Source: an uncultured Pyrinomonadaceae bacterium
GTDB taxonomy: Bacteria; Acidobacteriota; Blastocatellia; Pyrinomonadales; Pyrinomonadaceae
DNA: 35,579 bases
Direction: 5' to 3'
Assembly: GCA_902805935.1 (NCBI GenBank)
Contig: CADCUR010000115.1
Span: 1 to 35,579, forward strand
The number at the start of each line of letters is the position of its first letter. The first letter of the stretch is position 1. Shown piece after piece: positions 6,924 through 15,017 of the stretch. The notes under the pieces were generated by a model, which worked only from the letters and a program-made list of their open reading frames with translations, searched no databases and had not been told where the DNA came from. Position numbers and translations under genes: made by a program.

Positions 6924-7844
6924 ATGATTTACGCTCTTAAAACTTTTGTTTTCGTTTTATTTCTTGTGCCAATTGTCAATGCGCAAAATTTATCACGCGA
7001 GCAAAAAATCCAAAAAATCCAGGAATTGAACGGTCAAATCAAGATACTCGAAAAAGATATTTTATTGCCTGACGCGAAGGATTCGGAAAAGGCGGGGAAA
7101 GAAAATCTCAATGTCATCAGAATTCTTCCGCGCGAAAAATACGACCACAAACTTACAATTCAAGGCGGTGGCTCTTACTACTCTTTTACCAAAAAATCAC
7201 ATAATTATCAGGACACGGCGCAAATTGGCTTGGAGCAAAATAATTTAAAGGTCGGTTTCGCTGGCGCTAATTACGGTTTTATCGCTGATTTGGGAGAGAC
7301 TTCATTAGTTGACATTTCGAAGGAAACTCTTGAAGTAAACTTTCTCAATAATTACAGACCGCCGACGAACGAACCTGAGATTAGAATCGAACAGCGCAGA
7401 GCGCACGATTATAAAATTGACGGACTATCTTATAAAGACAGGTTGCCCGCCGTAGTCGGACACGCTTACGTTTTGCGGGCGATAAGTTTTGATGAAGCGG
7501 ACATTCTTGTCGCGCTTAAAATTCATCGCAAAGATACGGACGGAAGTTTAATAATTTTCTGGAAGTTAATTGAACAATTTGAAACGCCCCACATCGAAAG
7601 AGAGATACCATCTGCGATTATTCAACAAAATTCCGAAACGGAAAGCGAAGTTTCAGATTATGCTGCGGCGCAAGCCGTTCAAATCGCGCTCGTGCAGAGA
7701 GAATTGAATAACGTTTCAGTGGAGGCGACGACAAAGACAATTACTTTACGCGGAAATATACCGAAAGGAAAAATGGCTGATGCGGTCAGGATTGCCATGG
7801 AAATTGGTAAAAGAAAAGTTAAAAATCAACTCACCGAACAATAA
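6924..7844 (+). CDS. Secreted protein with C-terminal BON-like domain
   Basis: A 306-residue protein with signal peptide MIYALKTFVFVLFLVPIVNA-QN. A short heptad-like helix (SREQKIQKIQELNGQIKILEKD) follows, then a region of about 170 residues that I do not recognise. Residues about 248-306 (VQRELNNVSVEATTKTITLRGNIPKGKMADAVRIAMEIGKRKVKNQL) closely resemble the BON domain of the lipoprotein at 6056, including GKMADAV versus NKMAEAV and the KxxVKNxLxE ending, so the two are likely paralogous modules. ATG 6924 has AAGGAG just upstream. It follows the terminator at 6862 and may have its own promoter. Function unknown; periplasmic location inferred. Confidence 0.6.
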   Translation: MIYALKTFVFVLFLVPIVNAQNLSREQKIQKIQELNGQIKILEKDILLPDAKDSEKAGKENLNVIRILPREKYDHKLTIQGGGSYYSFTKKSHNYQDTAQIGLEQNNLKVGFAGANYGFIADLGETSLVDISKETLEVNFLNNYRPPTNEPEIRIEQRRAHDYKIDGLSYKDRLPAVVGHAYVLRAISFDEADILVALKIHRKDTDGSLIIFWKLIEQFETPHIEREIPSAIIQQNSETESEVSDYAAAQAVQIALVQRELNNVSVEATTKTITLRGNIPKGKMADAVRIAMEIGKRKVKNQLTEQ

Positions 7845-7854
7845 ATTTTACCGA

Positions 7855-9285
7855 TTAAGGATTGATTAAAACGTAAAGTCTGTCTGCCCAGTCGGATTTG
7901 CTGCTACGCAAAATTTCGTATTGAATCGCGGCTGAATCGCGGTCGCCAGCTTTGAGATAGGCTCGTCCGAGATTGTAACGCGCTCGTTCGAACTCTGGAT
8001 TGTAACCGACAGCGTTGTTAAACGCTTCGACGCTTTCCGGCGTTTTTCCCATCTCCAAATAGCTTTCGCCCAGATAATTATACGTTTTCGCGTCGGGCTT
8101 GTAGGTTTTCAACTGCTCGAAGGCTTCGATTGCCGAGGAAAATCGTTTTTGTTTGAAATACGCCGCGCCGAGTTGTTCCCAGGCATTGGCGTAATCGGGT
8201 TTGATGGCGACGGCGCGTTTGTAGGCGAGAATTTCTTCATCGCTGCGGTTTAATTTGTTCAGACTCAAACCGAGCGCGTATTGCGTGTCGGCATTACCGC
8301 CGTCGAGTTTCGTCGCCTGCCGATAGGCTTCCGCCGCGTCTTTGTATTGTCCGAGCGCAAAGCTCGACGCACCGATGTTGACAAAGGTTTCCGCCCATTC
8401 GGGTCGCAGCTTTGCCGCTTGCCTTGAAGCCTTCAGCGCCTCGGCGTGACGCCCAAGCATTCCGTAACAAAATCCGGCTTGATACCAGCTTTCTGCGTAT
8501 GCCGGGTCAATCTCGACGGCTTTTTCAAAATACGCCGCCGCCCGCGCGTATTCGTCGCGCGATAAAATTCCCAAGCCCTGCGAATACAACGCTTGCGCGG
8601 CGGCGCGTTTGTTTTTTTGCGCTTCAACGTTGAGCGACGAAAAAGTCTGCAACTCGCCGATTTTTAATTGCGTAATTCTCTGACTCGGAACGGCGAAATT
8701 CAAACTCTGACCTTCGGCGGCTTGGAGAGTAGCGACGCCGATGACTTGCCCGCGCATATTAACAACCGGCGAACCGCTCGAGCCGGGAGAAATCGGCGCG
8801 GTGATTTGAATGATTTTTCCGTAGCCGGGAATTTCGCGCACCGCCGAAACGATGCCGTTCGAGACCGAGCCTTCCAAACCGAACGGATTACCAACGACGA
8901 CGATTGATTCGCCTTCCTGCGGTGCGGACTGCACGAGCGGCAAAGGCGCGGCGGACCCCGGTGGCACTTCGACTTGCAGCAAAGCTAAATCGCCTTCGCC
9001 GTCAATCGCCAGAACGCCGCGCGCCGCAAATTTTTTGCCGTCAATCAAATGAACTTCGACCCGACTGGATTTTTCGATGACGTGCCGGTTGGTAATGATT
9101 CTGTCGTTGGAGATGAAAAAACCGCTGCCGCGCGAAAGCGTCACGCCCTTCGCGTCGAAAGTTTCGATGGCGACCGCCGAAGGCTTGATGCGGCGCACGA
9201 GTTCCGGCAAAAAATCCTGTGCGGACGCACCCGAAGCGAAAGCCAGAAGCAGGAAAGCGATTTTAAGAGCGGCGTATTTCATCAA
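7855..9285 (-). CDS. HtrA/Deg-like serine protease with TPR repeats
   Basis: A 476-residue exported protein. Residues 1-22 are a signal peptide (ASGASAQ). Residues about 25-205 form a trypsin-like protease domain with the catalytic triad His68 (TNRHV), Asp99 (GDLALL) and Ser170 (PGSSGSPV). There is no PDZ domain; instead residues about 225-470 carry about seven tetratricopeptide repeats (for example AAAYFEKAVEIDPAYAESWYQAGFCYGMLGR). The TPR part probably recruits substrates or partners in the periplasm. The protease is the only gene of its transcription unit visible, since 120 bases separate it from the upstream gene. It converges with the secreted BON gene, with only 10 bases between the two stop codons. 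Confidence 0.9.
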   Translation of the reverse strand: MMKYAALKIAFLLLAFASGASAQDFLPELVRRIKPSAVAIETFDAKGVTLSRGSGFFISNDRIITNRHVIEKSSRVEVHLIDGKKFAARGVLAIDGEGDLALLQVEVPPGSAAPLPLVQSAPQEGESIVVVGNPFGLEGSVSNGIVSAVREIPGYGKIIQITAPISPGSSGSPVVNMRGQVIGVATLQAAEGQSLNFAVPSQRITQLKIGELQTFSSLNVEAQKNKRAAAQALYSQGLGILSRDEYARAAAYFEKAVEIDPAYAESWYQAGFCYGMLGRHAEALKASRQAAKLRPEWAETFVNIGASSFALGQYKDAAEAYRQATKLDGGNADTQYALGLSLNKLNRSDEEILAYKRAVAIKPDYANAWEQLGAAYFKQKRFSSAIEAFEQLKTYKPDAKTYNYLGESYLEMGKTPESVEAFNNAVGYNPEFERARYNLGRAYLKAGDRDSAAIQYEILRSSKSDWADRLYVLINP

Positions 9286-9405
9286 AGCGTTTTTATATTT
9301 TCCAACCGAAGTATAAAGGTTTTACTCGAATCAAACAAACTCAAACGGATGAGACGATTTGCCAGGTCAGATGCCGGATTTTGATTGGTTCGTTGCCGCC
9401 AATAA

Positions 9406-9783
9406 CTAATTTCTTGCTTCACGAAGCGAGAAATACCGTCGCAGAAGGTAAAGATAAATTAGCAGATTGAAACCGACGAGAAACAATCCGAGCGTTATTC
9501 GCATTTCGGGCGAGAGCGGCGCGTATAAAACGGCGGAAACGTAGTAATCAATAAAACCCGTTTCGTAGCCCGCCTCGCCGCCAAGCTGCCGGAGACTATT
9601 TTCGAGCGTCGTCAGCGGACACGCCCACCAGAGGAATTCGATTAAGATGCCCCATACAACCGCCGGAACGTGCAGCCACGCCAGCCGCCGCCGACGCAGA
9701 ACGAGCAGTCCGCCAAGCACTACGAAAATGACAAAGCAAAAATGCAGAACGAGGACGATTTCAGCCAGGACGCGATATGCCAT
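9406..9783 (-). CDS. DUF2784 family membrane protein
   Basis: A 125-residue polytopic membrane protein with about four hydrophobic segments (residues 5-27, 36-55, 80-92 and 94-115). The sequence LVLHFCFVIFVVLGG, the WLHVPAVVWGILIEF segment and CPLTTLENSLR are hallmarks of the DUF2784 family, whose function is unknown. It starts 9 bases after the stop of the CarH-like regulator gene and is therefore probably in one operon with it. No signal peptide beyond the first membrane helix is seen. Confidence 0.85.
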   Translation of the reverse strand: MAYRVLAEIVLVLHFCFVIFVVLGGLLVLRRRRLAWLHVPAVVWGILIEFLWWACPLTTLENSLRQLGGEAGYETGFIDYYVSAVLYAPLSPEMRITLGLFLVGFNLLIYLYLLRRYFSLREARN

Positions 9784-9792
9784 TGCTAAAAT

Positions 9793-10668
9793 TTATTGTT
9801 TGGTTTTTAAGCGCCGCGTAAATTCAGCGACTTCCCCGAAACTCTGCGCGTAAAGTTCAGCGGGAAAACGCCGCCGGATTTGCTCGTCGGCGAGCGCTCT
9901 GCCGCCTAAAATAACCGGGATTTTGAACTTGCCGGCTTGCTCTGTGAAAATTTTATAATCGCGCGCGTTGCGTTCCATATCGTTCATCACCGTGACAGAA
10001 ATACAAATCAATTCGGGCGTATGCTGCGCGATTTCCTCCGCCAAGCTGTAAAGCGGCGTGTTCGCGCCGAAGTTTAAAACTTCCCAGCCTTCGTTTTCAA
10101 AAATTGTCTGCGCCAGGTGCGTCGGAAGTTCGTGAAAATCTGCTTCCATCGCGCAGCATATCGCCAGCGCGCCGTTCATCGCGGGAACGGGAAGCACGTT
10201 GCGCAATTTGAAAACCGCGTTGCACGCCGTGCGAGTCGCAATATGTTCCTGCGTGATGCTAAGTTCGCCGTTATACCAAAGCTCGCCGACGCGCCGCATC
10301 GCCGGACAAATCAAATCGTCGAAAATGCCCGGCAAAGACTCGCCGTGCAGATGCGCTCCAATTAACTTGTTAGCCGCTTCTTCCTCGCACCCGCCGACGA
10401 GCGAATGAAAAAGAGCCGATTCGGATTGATGGAGACTTGCGCGGCAGCGCGTCGCCGCGCGAACGGCGGATTCGTCGCCGTTGGAAATTTTCAATCCGAG
10501 ATTTTGTTCGCGCTGAAAACGGGCGACTTCCTCGACGCGAAAACGCCGGTGTCCGCCGCTTGTCCGCTCGGAGCGCAACAGTCCTGCATCTTCCCAACGC
10601 TTCACGGTCGCGTCGCTCACGCGGCACAAACGCGCCACCTCTTTAGTGGTAAAGCATTTTAATTCCAT
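9793..10668 (-). CDS. CarH/LitR-like MerR regulator with cobalamin-binding domain
   Basis: A 291-residue transcription factor. Residues 5-55 are a MerR-type winged helix (FTTKEVARLCRVSDATVKRWEDAGLL, then GGHRRF). Residues about 75-160 form a helical bundle with the W-x9-EH motif (Trp131, Glu141, His142) of photoreceptor CarH. Residues about 165-285 are a B12-binding Rossmann domain with DFHELP (His179 as the probable lower ligand) and NFGANTP. The CarH light-state histidine next to Trp131 is Tyr132 here. In the known family, adenosylcobalamin drives tetramer formation and repression in the dark, and light releases DNA. I chose ATG 10668 because the HTH starts at once; an in-frame ATG at 10752 would add 28 residues but lies inside the putative operator. 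The gene is followed by DUF2784. Confidence 0.85.
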   Translation of the reverse strand: MELKCFTTKEVARLCRVSDATVKRWEDAGLLRSERTSGGHRRFRVEEVARFQREQNLGLKISNGDESAVRAATRCRASLHQSESALFHSLVGGCEEEAANKLIGAHLHGESLPGIFDDLICPAMRRVGELWYNGELSITQEHIATRTACNAVFKLRNVLPVPAMNGALAICCAMEADFHELPTHLAQTIFENEGWEVLNFGANTPLYSLAEEIAQHTPELICISVTVMNDMERNARDYKIFTEQAGKFKIPVILGGRALADEQIRRRFPAELYAQSFGEVAEFTRRLKTKQ

Positions 10669-10746
10669 CAGTTTGTTTTTTAAATGACTCTCTATCAAAA
10701 TTCTAACAAATTTTTCTGAACGACGAAGCGGAGGGAGAATATCGTC

Positions 10747-10790
10747 TTGCATATCTTACATAATCTTACATAAACCGCACAAACCGAACA
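10747..10790. promoter_or_regulatory. Candidate operator: helically phased TTACATA repeats
   Basis: TTGCATA (10747), TTACATA (10756) and TTACATA (10766), then ACAAA (10779) and ACA (10788), recur every 9-11 bases on one face of the helix. CarH-type proteins bind head-to-tail repeats of about 11 bp, so this is a plausible autoregulatory site for the adjacent regulator. Confidence 0.4.
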
Positions 10791-10837
10791 AATCAAATCC
10801 GAGATATTGTGGGCATATCGAATAAAAAGCTGGATAT

Positions 10838-10866
10838 TTGACAGCAAATCTTTTGAGCGGTATTAT
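10838..10866 (+). promoter_or_regulatory. Strong sigma70-type promoter upstream of rpiB
   Basis: TTGACA at 10838-10843, 17-base spacer, TATTAT at 10861-10866. The predicted start near 10873 gives a leader of about 180 bases before rpiB. Confidence 0.65.
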
Positions 10867-10923
10867 AAAAATCGCACAAACCGCTCATCGGCTTGAGATG
10901 GATTTGAGCAAATTATAACGAGC

Positions 10924-10991
10924 AAGGGGCAGTCAAAGCCGTTGTTGTTTTATCCGAAGCGACAACGGCTTCTTTTACGTAGTTTGCCCTT
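10924..10991 (+). ncRNA. Structured leader or small RNA upstream of rpiB
   Basis: AAGCCGTTGT (10936-10945) pairs with ACAACGGCTT (10962-10971). An outer stem joins AAGGGGCA (10924-10931) with TTGCCCTT (10984-10991) with one bulge. It lies within the transcript predicted from the promoter at 10838, 64 bases before the rpiB start. It could be an attenuator, a riboswitch-like leader or the terminator of a short RNA. I match it to no known family. Confidence 0.4.
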
Positions 10992-11054
10992 TTCGTTCTT
11001 TTGGATTCCTGCAAATTCGGTTAAAATCAAAACAAACGAATAGAGGAAATACAA

Positions 11055-11510
11055 ATGACAAAACGAATCGCCATCGGCGCAGACCACGCGGGTTTTGCGG
11101 ACAAGGAAAAAATCAAACGGCAACTCGACATGCTCGGCGTCGAATATGAAGATATCGGAACCGATTCGACCGAATCGGTCGATTATCCGATTTACGCTCA
11201 GAAGGTCGCGGAAAAAGTGGCGAGCGGCGAGGTCGAGCGCGGAATTTTAGTTTGCGGTTCGGGTAATGGAATGCAAATCGCGGCGAATAAAGTTCGCGGC
11301 GTGCGCGCCGCCCTCGCCTGGAACGAGGAAACGGCGCGGCTCGCCCGCGAGCACAACGACGCTAATGTTCTGAGCGTCCCGGCGCGGATAATTTCCGCCG
11401 AAGAAGTGTCGAAAGTTATCAAATCGTATCTCGAAGCTGAATTCGAGGGCGGACGGCACGCGCGAAGAATCGGCGAAATCAGCGATTTGGAAAAATCCGA
11501 GATGTCTTAA
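11055..11510 (+). CDS. rpiB: Ribose 5-phosphate isomerase B
   Basis: Interconverts ribulose 5-phosphate and ribose 5-phosphate in the non-oxidative pentose phosphate pathway. The 151-residue protein shows the RpiB/LacAB family motifs IGADHAG (7-13), the catalytic cysteine in VCGSGNGM (Cys67), VRAALAW and the His100 region REHNDANVLSVPAR. Length is typical. AGAGGA precedes ATG 11055. It stands alone on the plus strand, between the CarH-like regulator (divergent) and the CapD-type gene, and has its own promoter and a structured 5' leader. A hairpin 20 bases after the stop probably ends transcription. Confidence 0.95.
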   Translation: MTKRIAIGADHAGFADKEKIKRQLDMLGVEYEDIGTDSTESVDYPIYAQKVAEKVASGEVERGILVCGSGNGMQIAANKVRGVRAALAWNEETARLAREHNDANVLSVPARIISAEEVSKVIKSYLEAEFEGGRHARRIGEISDLEKSEMS

Positions 11511-11529
11511 TTGACGCTGCCAAAAATAG

Positions 11530-11585
11530 AACCGTGAAACGACACGAAAATAGAATAATTATTCGCGTCGTTTCGCGGTTAAAAT
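11530..11585 (+). terminator. Long hairpin after rpiB, dispersed-repeat type
   Basis: Bases 11530-11548 pair with 11562-11580 in 17 of 19 positions plus a G-U pair, then TTAAAATTTT. The right arm (TTCGCGTCGTTTCGCGGTT) resembles the right arm of the decayed hairpin at 13855-13914. Confidence 0.6.
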
Positions 11586-11847
11586 TTTCCTTTCGTTAAT
11601 TTCGTTAATAAAAAAATTCTTTTAACTGTCTAAATTATTTTGCCGGTAAGAAAAACTCGTTATCGCTTTTGATTTAATCTTTTGTCTAAGCAGTTGCTGG
11701 CTGGTAAATTCTGTCGGCAAACGATTGAGCGGTCAAGACTTTTCGTGCAGTTTATTCTTGACTCTTTCGGCTTTGCCAAGTAATTTGAATTTAAGTTTGG
11801 TTTCCTTGATTACAACTCGTGTGAAAAATTTACCACAAAACGACCGA
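11586..11847. other. AT-rich leader region before the CapD-type gene
   Basis: No gene is supported. The frame of the dehydratase stays open back to a TTG at 11725, but the residues before 11848 are not conserved-looking. I see no convincing promoter pair. Confidence 0.3.
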
Positions 11848-13794
11848 ATGGGTGAGCGATTCTGGTTTTTGCGCCGTCCGGTGCAATTGGCATTGGACAT
11901 CGCCGTATTGTGCGGCGCGTTTTTTCTGGCGTATCTGTTGCGCTTCGACTTTGAGATTGGCGAATACTATTTCGACAATGCGCTCAACCAATTGCCGTTC
12001 GTCGTCTTCGTCCAGTTTGTCGCTCTATTTCTCGTCGGCACGTATTCAATTATTTGGCGCTATGTCAGTCTCGACGACATCAGAGCGTTTTTGAAAGCTG
12101 CATTAATCTCCGCCGTTATTTTAATTTTAATCAGATTGCTCGTTTCAAATGAACAGTTCGCGCGCTGGCAGGTTCCGCTTTCGATTATTTTGATAGACAC
12201 GGGTTTGGCTTTTGCGGGTTTGCTCACCCTAAGGCTGCTGCGTCGCTTCGCTTACGAATTCGGCGAAAAACGCACGTTTCAAAACGGCAAACGCCGCTTT
12301 AAACCGACGGCGACGCTTTTTGTCGGCGCGGGTAGAGTCGGCGCTTTAGCCGTCCGGGACATTTTGGGACGCGCCGACGCCGAACTCGATGTGAAAGGCT
12401 TTATTGACGATGACCGCCGCAAAAAAGGCGGCAGCGTCGGCGGCATCAAAGTTTTAGGCACGACCGACGATTTGGCGCGTCTGGTCGGCGAACTCTCCGT
12501 CGAGCAGGTCGTCATCGCCTTTGACAAAGCGCAGGGCAAAGATATACGGCGCGTCATTGATATTTGCCGCGAAATTCCCGTCCGAACACAGATTGTGCCG
12601 AGTCTGCACGAAATCATCCACGGACGCGTTCAAGTCAGCCGCATCCGCGACGTGCAAATCGAAGACCTTTTGGGACGCGAAGCCGTCCGGCTCGACGACG
12701 AAAATCTGCACGAGCTTTTAAACGGCAAAATCGTAATGGTGACGGGCGCGGGCGGCTCAATCGGCTCGGAACTGGTCCGCCAGATTACGGGGTTTAATCC
12801 GAAACTTCTTTTGCTGGTCGAAAGAAACGAATACGTCTTATTTCAAATCGAACGCGAACTGTCGAAAAATTTTCTGCAAATCAATTTTATTCCGCTCATC
12901 GCCGACATCGGCGACGAACCGAGAATGCGCGAGATTTTCGCCGAATATAAACCATCGGTCGTTTTCCACGCCGCCGCGCACAAGCACGTTCCGCTGATGG
13001 AAAAAAATCCGACCGAAGCGATTAAAAACAACGTGCTGGCGACGAAGACGATCGGCGAACTCGCGGGCGAAGCGGGCGTCAAAAATTTTGTTTTAATCTC
13101 GACCGACAAAGCCGTCAATCCGACTTCTGTAATGGGCGCCTCCAAACGCATCGCGGAAATCGTTCTGCAAAATTTGAATCGAATTTACGCGACCAATTAC
13201 GTCGCCGTCCGCTTCGGCAATGTGCTGGGTTCAGCCGGTTCGGTCGTGCCGATTTTCCGCGAGCAAATCCTAAAGGGCGAAGCGATTACGATTACCGATA
13301 AGGAAATGACCCGTTATTTTATGACGATTCCCGAAGCCTCGCAATTGGTTTTGCAGGCGGGCGCGCTCGGCAAAGGCGGCGAGATTTTTATACTCGATAT
13401 GGGCAAGCCGGTCAAAATTCTCGACCTCGCCGAAGATATGATTCGCCTTTCGGGACTCGAACCTTACGAAGACATTGACATCATTTTCACCGGCATCAGA
13501 GGCGGCGAGAAACTTTTTGAAGAACTCGAAATCACGGGCGAGAATCTTTTGAAAACGACGCATCCGAAAATTTTCATCGGCAAAATCGCCACTTATTCCG
13601 GCGAGGAAGTCGGCAACATCGTCAGCAATTTCCGCCAGGCGGTCGAGGAAAACAACGCGGCGAAAATCCGCCGTCTGCTTAATCATTTTCTGCCGGAAGC
13701 AAAAATTTCCGAAGAGAAACAGAAAATGCTGGCGGCGAAAGCCGCGCCGTCTGAAAGTTTAATCGCCAATCAATCTTCTGCGCTCGAAATTTAA
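11848..13794 (+). CDS. Membrane-bound UDP-sugar 4,6-dehydratase, CapD/WbpM type
   Basis: A 648-residue nucleotide-sugar dehydratase for surface polysaccharide or glycan synthesis. Four N-terminal membrane helices (residues about 12-130, RRPVQLALDIAVLCGAFFLAYLLRFDF) precede a first Rossmann domain (LFVGAGRVGALAVRDIL) and a C-terminal SDR domain with NAD motif VTGAGGSIGSELVRQ. The active-site segment STDKAVNPTSVMGASKR has Met in place of the usual SDR Tyr, as in WbpM and PglF. The likely product is a UDP-4-keto-6-deoxy sugar. Starts at TTG 11725, GTG 11821 and ATG 11848 are all open; none has a clear ribosome binding site. ATG 11848 fits family length best. It precedes galE by 148 bases in the same direction. 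Confidence 0.9.
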   Translation: MGERFWFLRRPVQLALDIAVLCGAFFLAYLLRFDFEIGEYYFDNALNQLPFVVFVQFVALFLVGTYSIIWRYVSLDDIRAFLKAALISAVILILIRLLVSNEQFARWQVPLSIILIDTGLAFAGLLTLRLLRRFAYEFGEKRTFQNGKRRFKPTATLFVGAGRVGALAVRDILGRADAELDVKGFIDDDRRKKGGSVGGIKVLGTTDDLARLVGELSVEQVVIAFDKAQGKDIRRVIDICREIPVRTQIVPSLHEIIHGRVQVSRIRDVQIEDLLGREAVRLDDENLHELLNGKIVMVTGAGGSIGSELVRQITGFNPKLLLLVERNEYVLFQIERELSKNFLQINFIPLIADIGDEPRMREIFAEYKPSVVFHAAAHKHVPLMEKNPTEAIKNNVLATKTIGELAGEAGVKNFVLISTDKAVNPTSVMGASKRIAEIVLQNLNRIYATNYVAVRFGNVLGSAGSVVPIFREQILKGEAITITDKEMTRYFMTIPEASQLVLQAGALGKGGEIFILDMGKPVKILDLAEDMIRLSGLEPYEDIDIIFTGIRGGEKLFEELEITGENLLKTTHPKIFIGKIATYSGEEVGNIVSNFRQAVEENNAAKIRRLLNHFLPEAKISEEKQKMLAAKAAPSESLIANQSSALEI

Positions 13795-13854
13795 CGGGAA
13801 AAATTTTGACTAATTTTAACTGTTGTTTCCCAGCAAAGGAAAAGGAGAATTAAG

Positions 13855-13914
13855 CCCGAAACAACACAAAATATCACATACGATTCAGTTTAATTTTCGT
13901 GTGTTATTTCGCGG
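13855..13914. repeat. Imperfect hairpin between the CapD-type gene and galE
   Basis: CCGAAACAACACAAAAT at 13856-13872 pairs imperfectly with the segment ATTTTCGTGTGTTATTTCGC ending near 13914. It resembles the hairpin after rpiB and looks like a decayed copy of the same family. Confidence 0.4.
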
Positions 13915-13942
13915 TTTGAACGATTAGGGTTAAAATAATTTT

Positions 13943-14923
13943 ATGGCAATTTTAGTGACCGGCGGCGCGGGTTATATCGGCAGCGTCGCGGTTGAAGATT
14001 TACGCGCACAAAACGAAACGGTCGTCGTTTTAGACAATCTCGTTTACGGTCATCGGAAGGCGGTTGATTCGTCCGTCGCTTTTTACGAAGGCGACATTGG
14101 CGACGCTTCGCTCGTCGAAAAAATTATCAAGCAGCATAATATCGAGGCGTGTATGCACTTTTCGGCGTTCGCCTTCGTCGGCGAATCGGTCGAGAAACCG
14201 CAGATTTATTACGAAAATAATTTTGTTCAGACGTTGAAACTGCTTGATGTTTTAATCGAAAATAACGTCAAAAAATTTATTTTCTCTTCGACGTGCGCCA
14301 CTTACGGCGAGCCGCAATACGTCCCGATTGACGAAAAACATCCGCAATTTCCGACCAGTCCTTACGGCTGGTCGAAATTTATGGTCGAACGCGCGCTCGT
14401 GGATTACGACGCAGCATACAATTTAAAGTATGTCGCGCTTCGATATTTTAACGCCTGCGGCGCGTCCGAAGCGTGCGGCGAAGACCATCATCCCGAAACG
14501 CATCTGATTCCGCTCGTATTATTTACCGCGCAAGGGCGGCGCGATTCGATTGCGATTTTCGGCGACGATTACCCGACGCCGGACGGCACGGCGATCCGCG
14601 ATTACATACACATCTCCGATTTGAGCCAGGCGCATCTGCTCGCGCTAAAACATTTGCGCGTCGGCGGCGCGTCGGAATTCATCAATCTCGGCAACGGCGG
14701 CGGCTATTCGGTCAAAGAAGTCATCGAAGCCGCCAGAAAAATTACCGGCGCAGACATCAAAGCCACGGTTGCGCCGCGTCGAGCGGGCGACCCGTCGCGT
14801 CTGGTTGCCGACGCAAAAAAGGCGCGTGAAGTTTTAGGCTGGAATCCGCAATATCCCGAAATCGAACGAATTATCGAAAGCGCGTGGACTTGGCATTCAC
14901 TGAATCCGAACGGTTACGAATAG
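13943..14923 (+). CDS. galE: UDP-glucose 4-epimerase
   Basis: Interconverts UDP-glucose and UDP-galactose (or the GlcNAc forms) for surface sugars. The 326-residue extended SDR has the NAD motif [10 protein letters not shown] (5-14), the [11 protein letters not shown] segment (114-124), the catalytic YGWSK (Tyr141, Lys145) and [10 protein letters not shown]. The C-terminal [23 protein letters not shown] is a GalE hallmark. Length is normal for bacterial GalE. No good ribosome binding site precedes ATG 13943, and the start codon could be reached by a short leader. It follows the CapD-type dehydratase, consistent with a role in cell-surface glycan precursors. Confidence 0.93.
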   Translation: MAILVTGGAGYIGSVAVEDLRAQNETVVVLDNLVYGHRKAVDSSVAFYEGDIGDASLVEKIIKQHNIEACMHFSAFAFVGESVEKPQIYYENNFVQTLKLLDVLIENNVKKFIFSSTCATYGEPQYVPIDEKHPQFPTSPYGWSKFMVERALVDYDAAYNLKYVALRYFNACGASEACGEDHHPETHLIPLVLFTAQGRRDSIAIFGDDYPTPDGTAIRDYIHISDLSQAHLLALKHLRVGGASEFINLGNGGGYSVKEVIEAARKITGADIKATVAPRRAGDPSRLVADAKKAREVLGWNPQYPEIERIIESAWTWHSLNPNGYE

Positions 14924-14927
14924 CGAA

Positions 14928-15012
14928 TAATAATCAAAAGTAGTGTTACGGAAGTTGATTTTGTAACACAACTTGATATTCTAATATCAACGAACAAAAC
15001 TTTTGATTATTA
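14928..15012. repeat. Nested palindromic element between galE and the TonB receptor gene
   Basis: A perfect 14-bp outer stem (TAATAATCAAAAGT at 14928-14941 with 14999-15012) encloses two inner hairpins. These are GTGTTAC/GTAACAC (14943-14949, 14963-14969) and TTGATATT/AATATCAA (14973-14980, 14983-14990). As RNA it folds as a three-way junction ending six bases before the start codon of the receptor. It could be a leader RNA, a terminator for galE or a small non-autonomous element. Confidence 0.55.
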
Positions 15013-15017
15013 AATTT

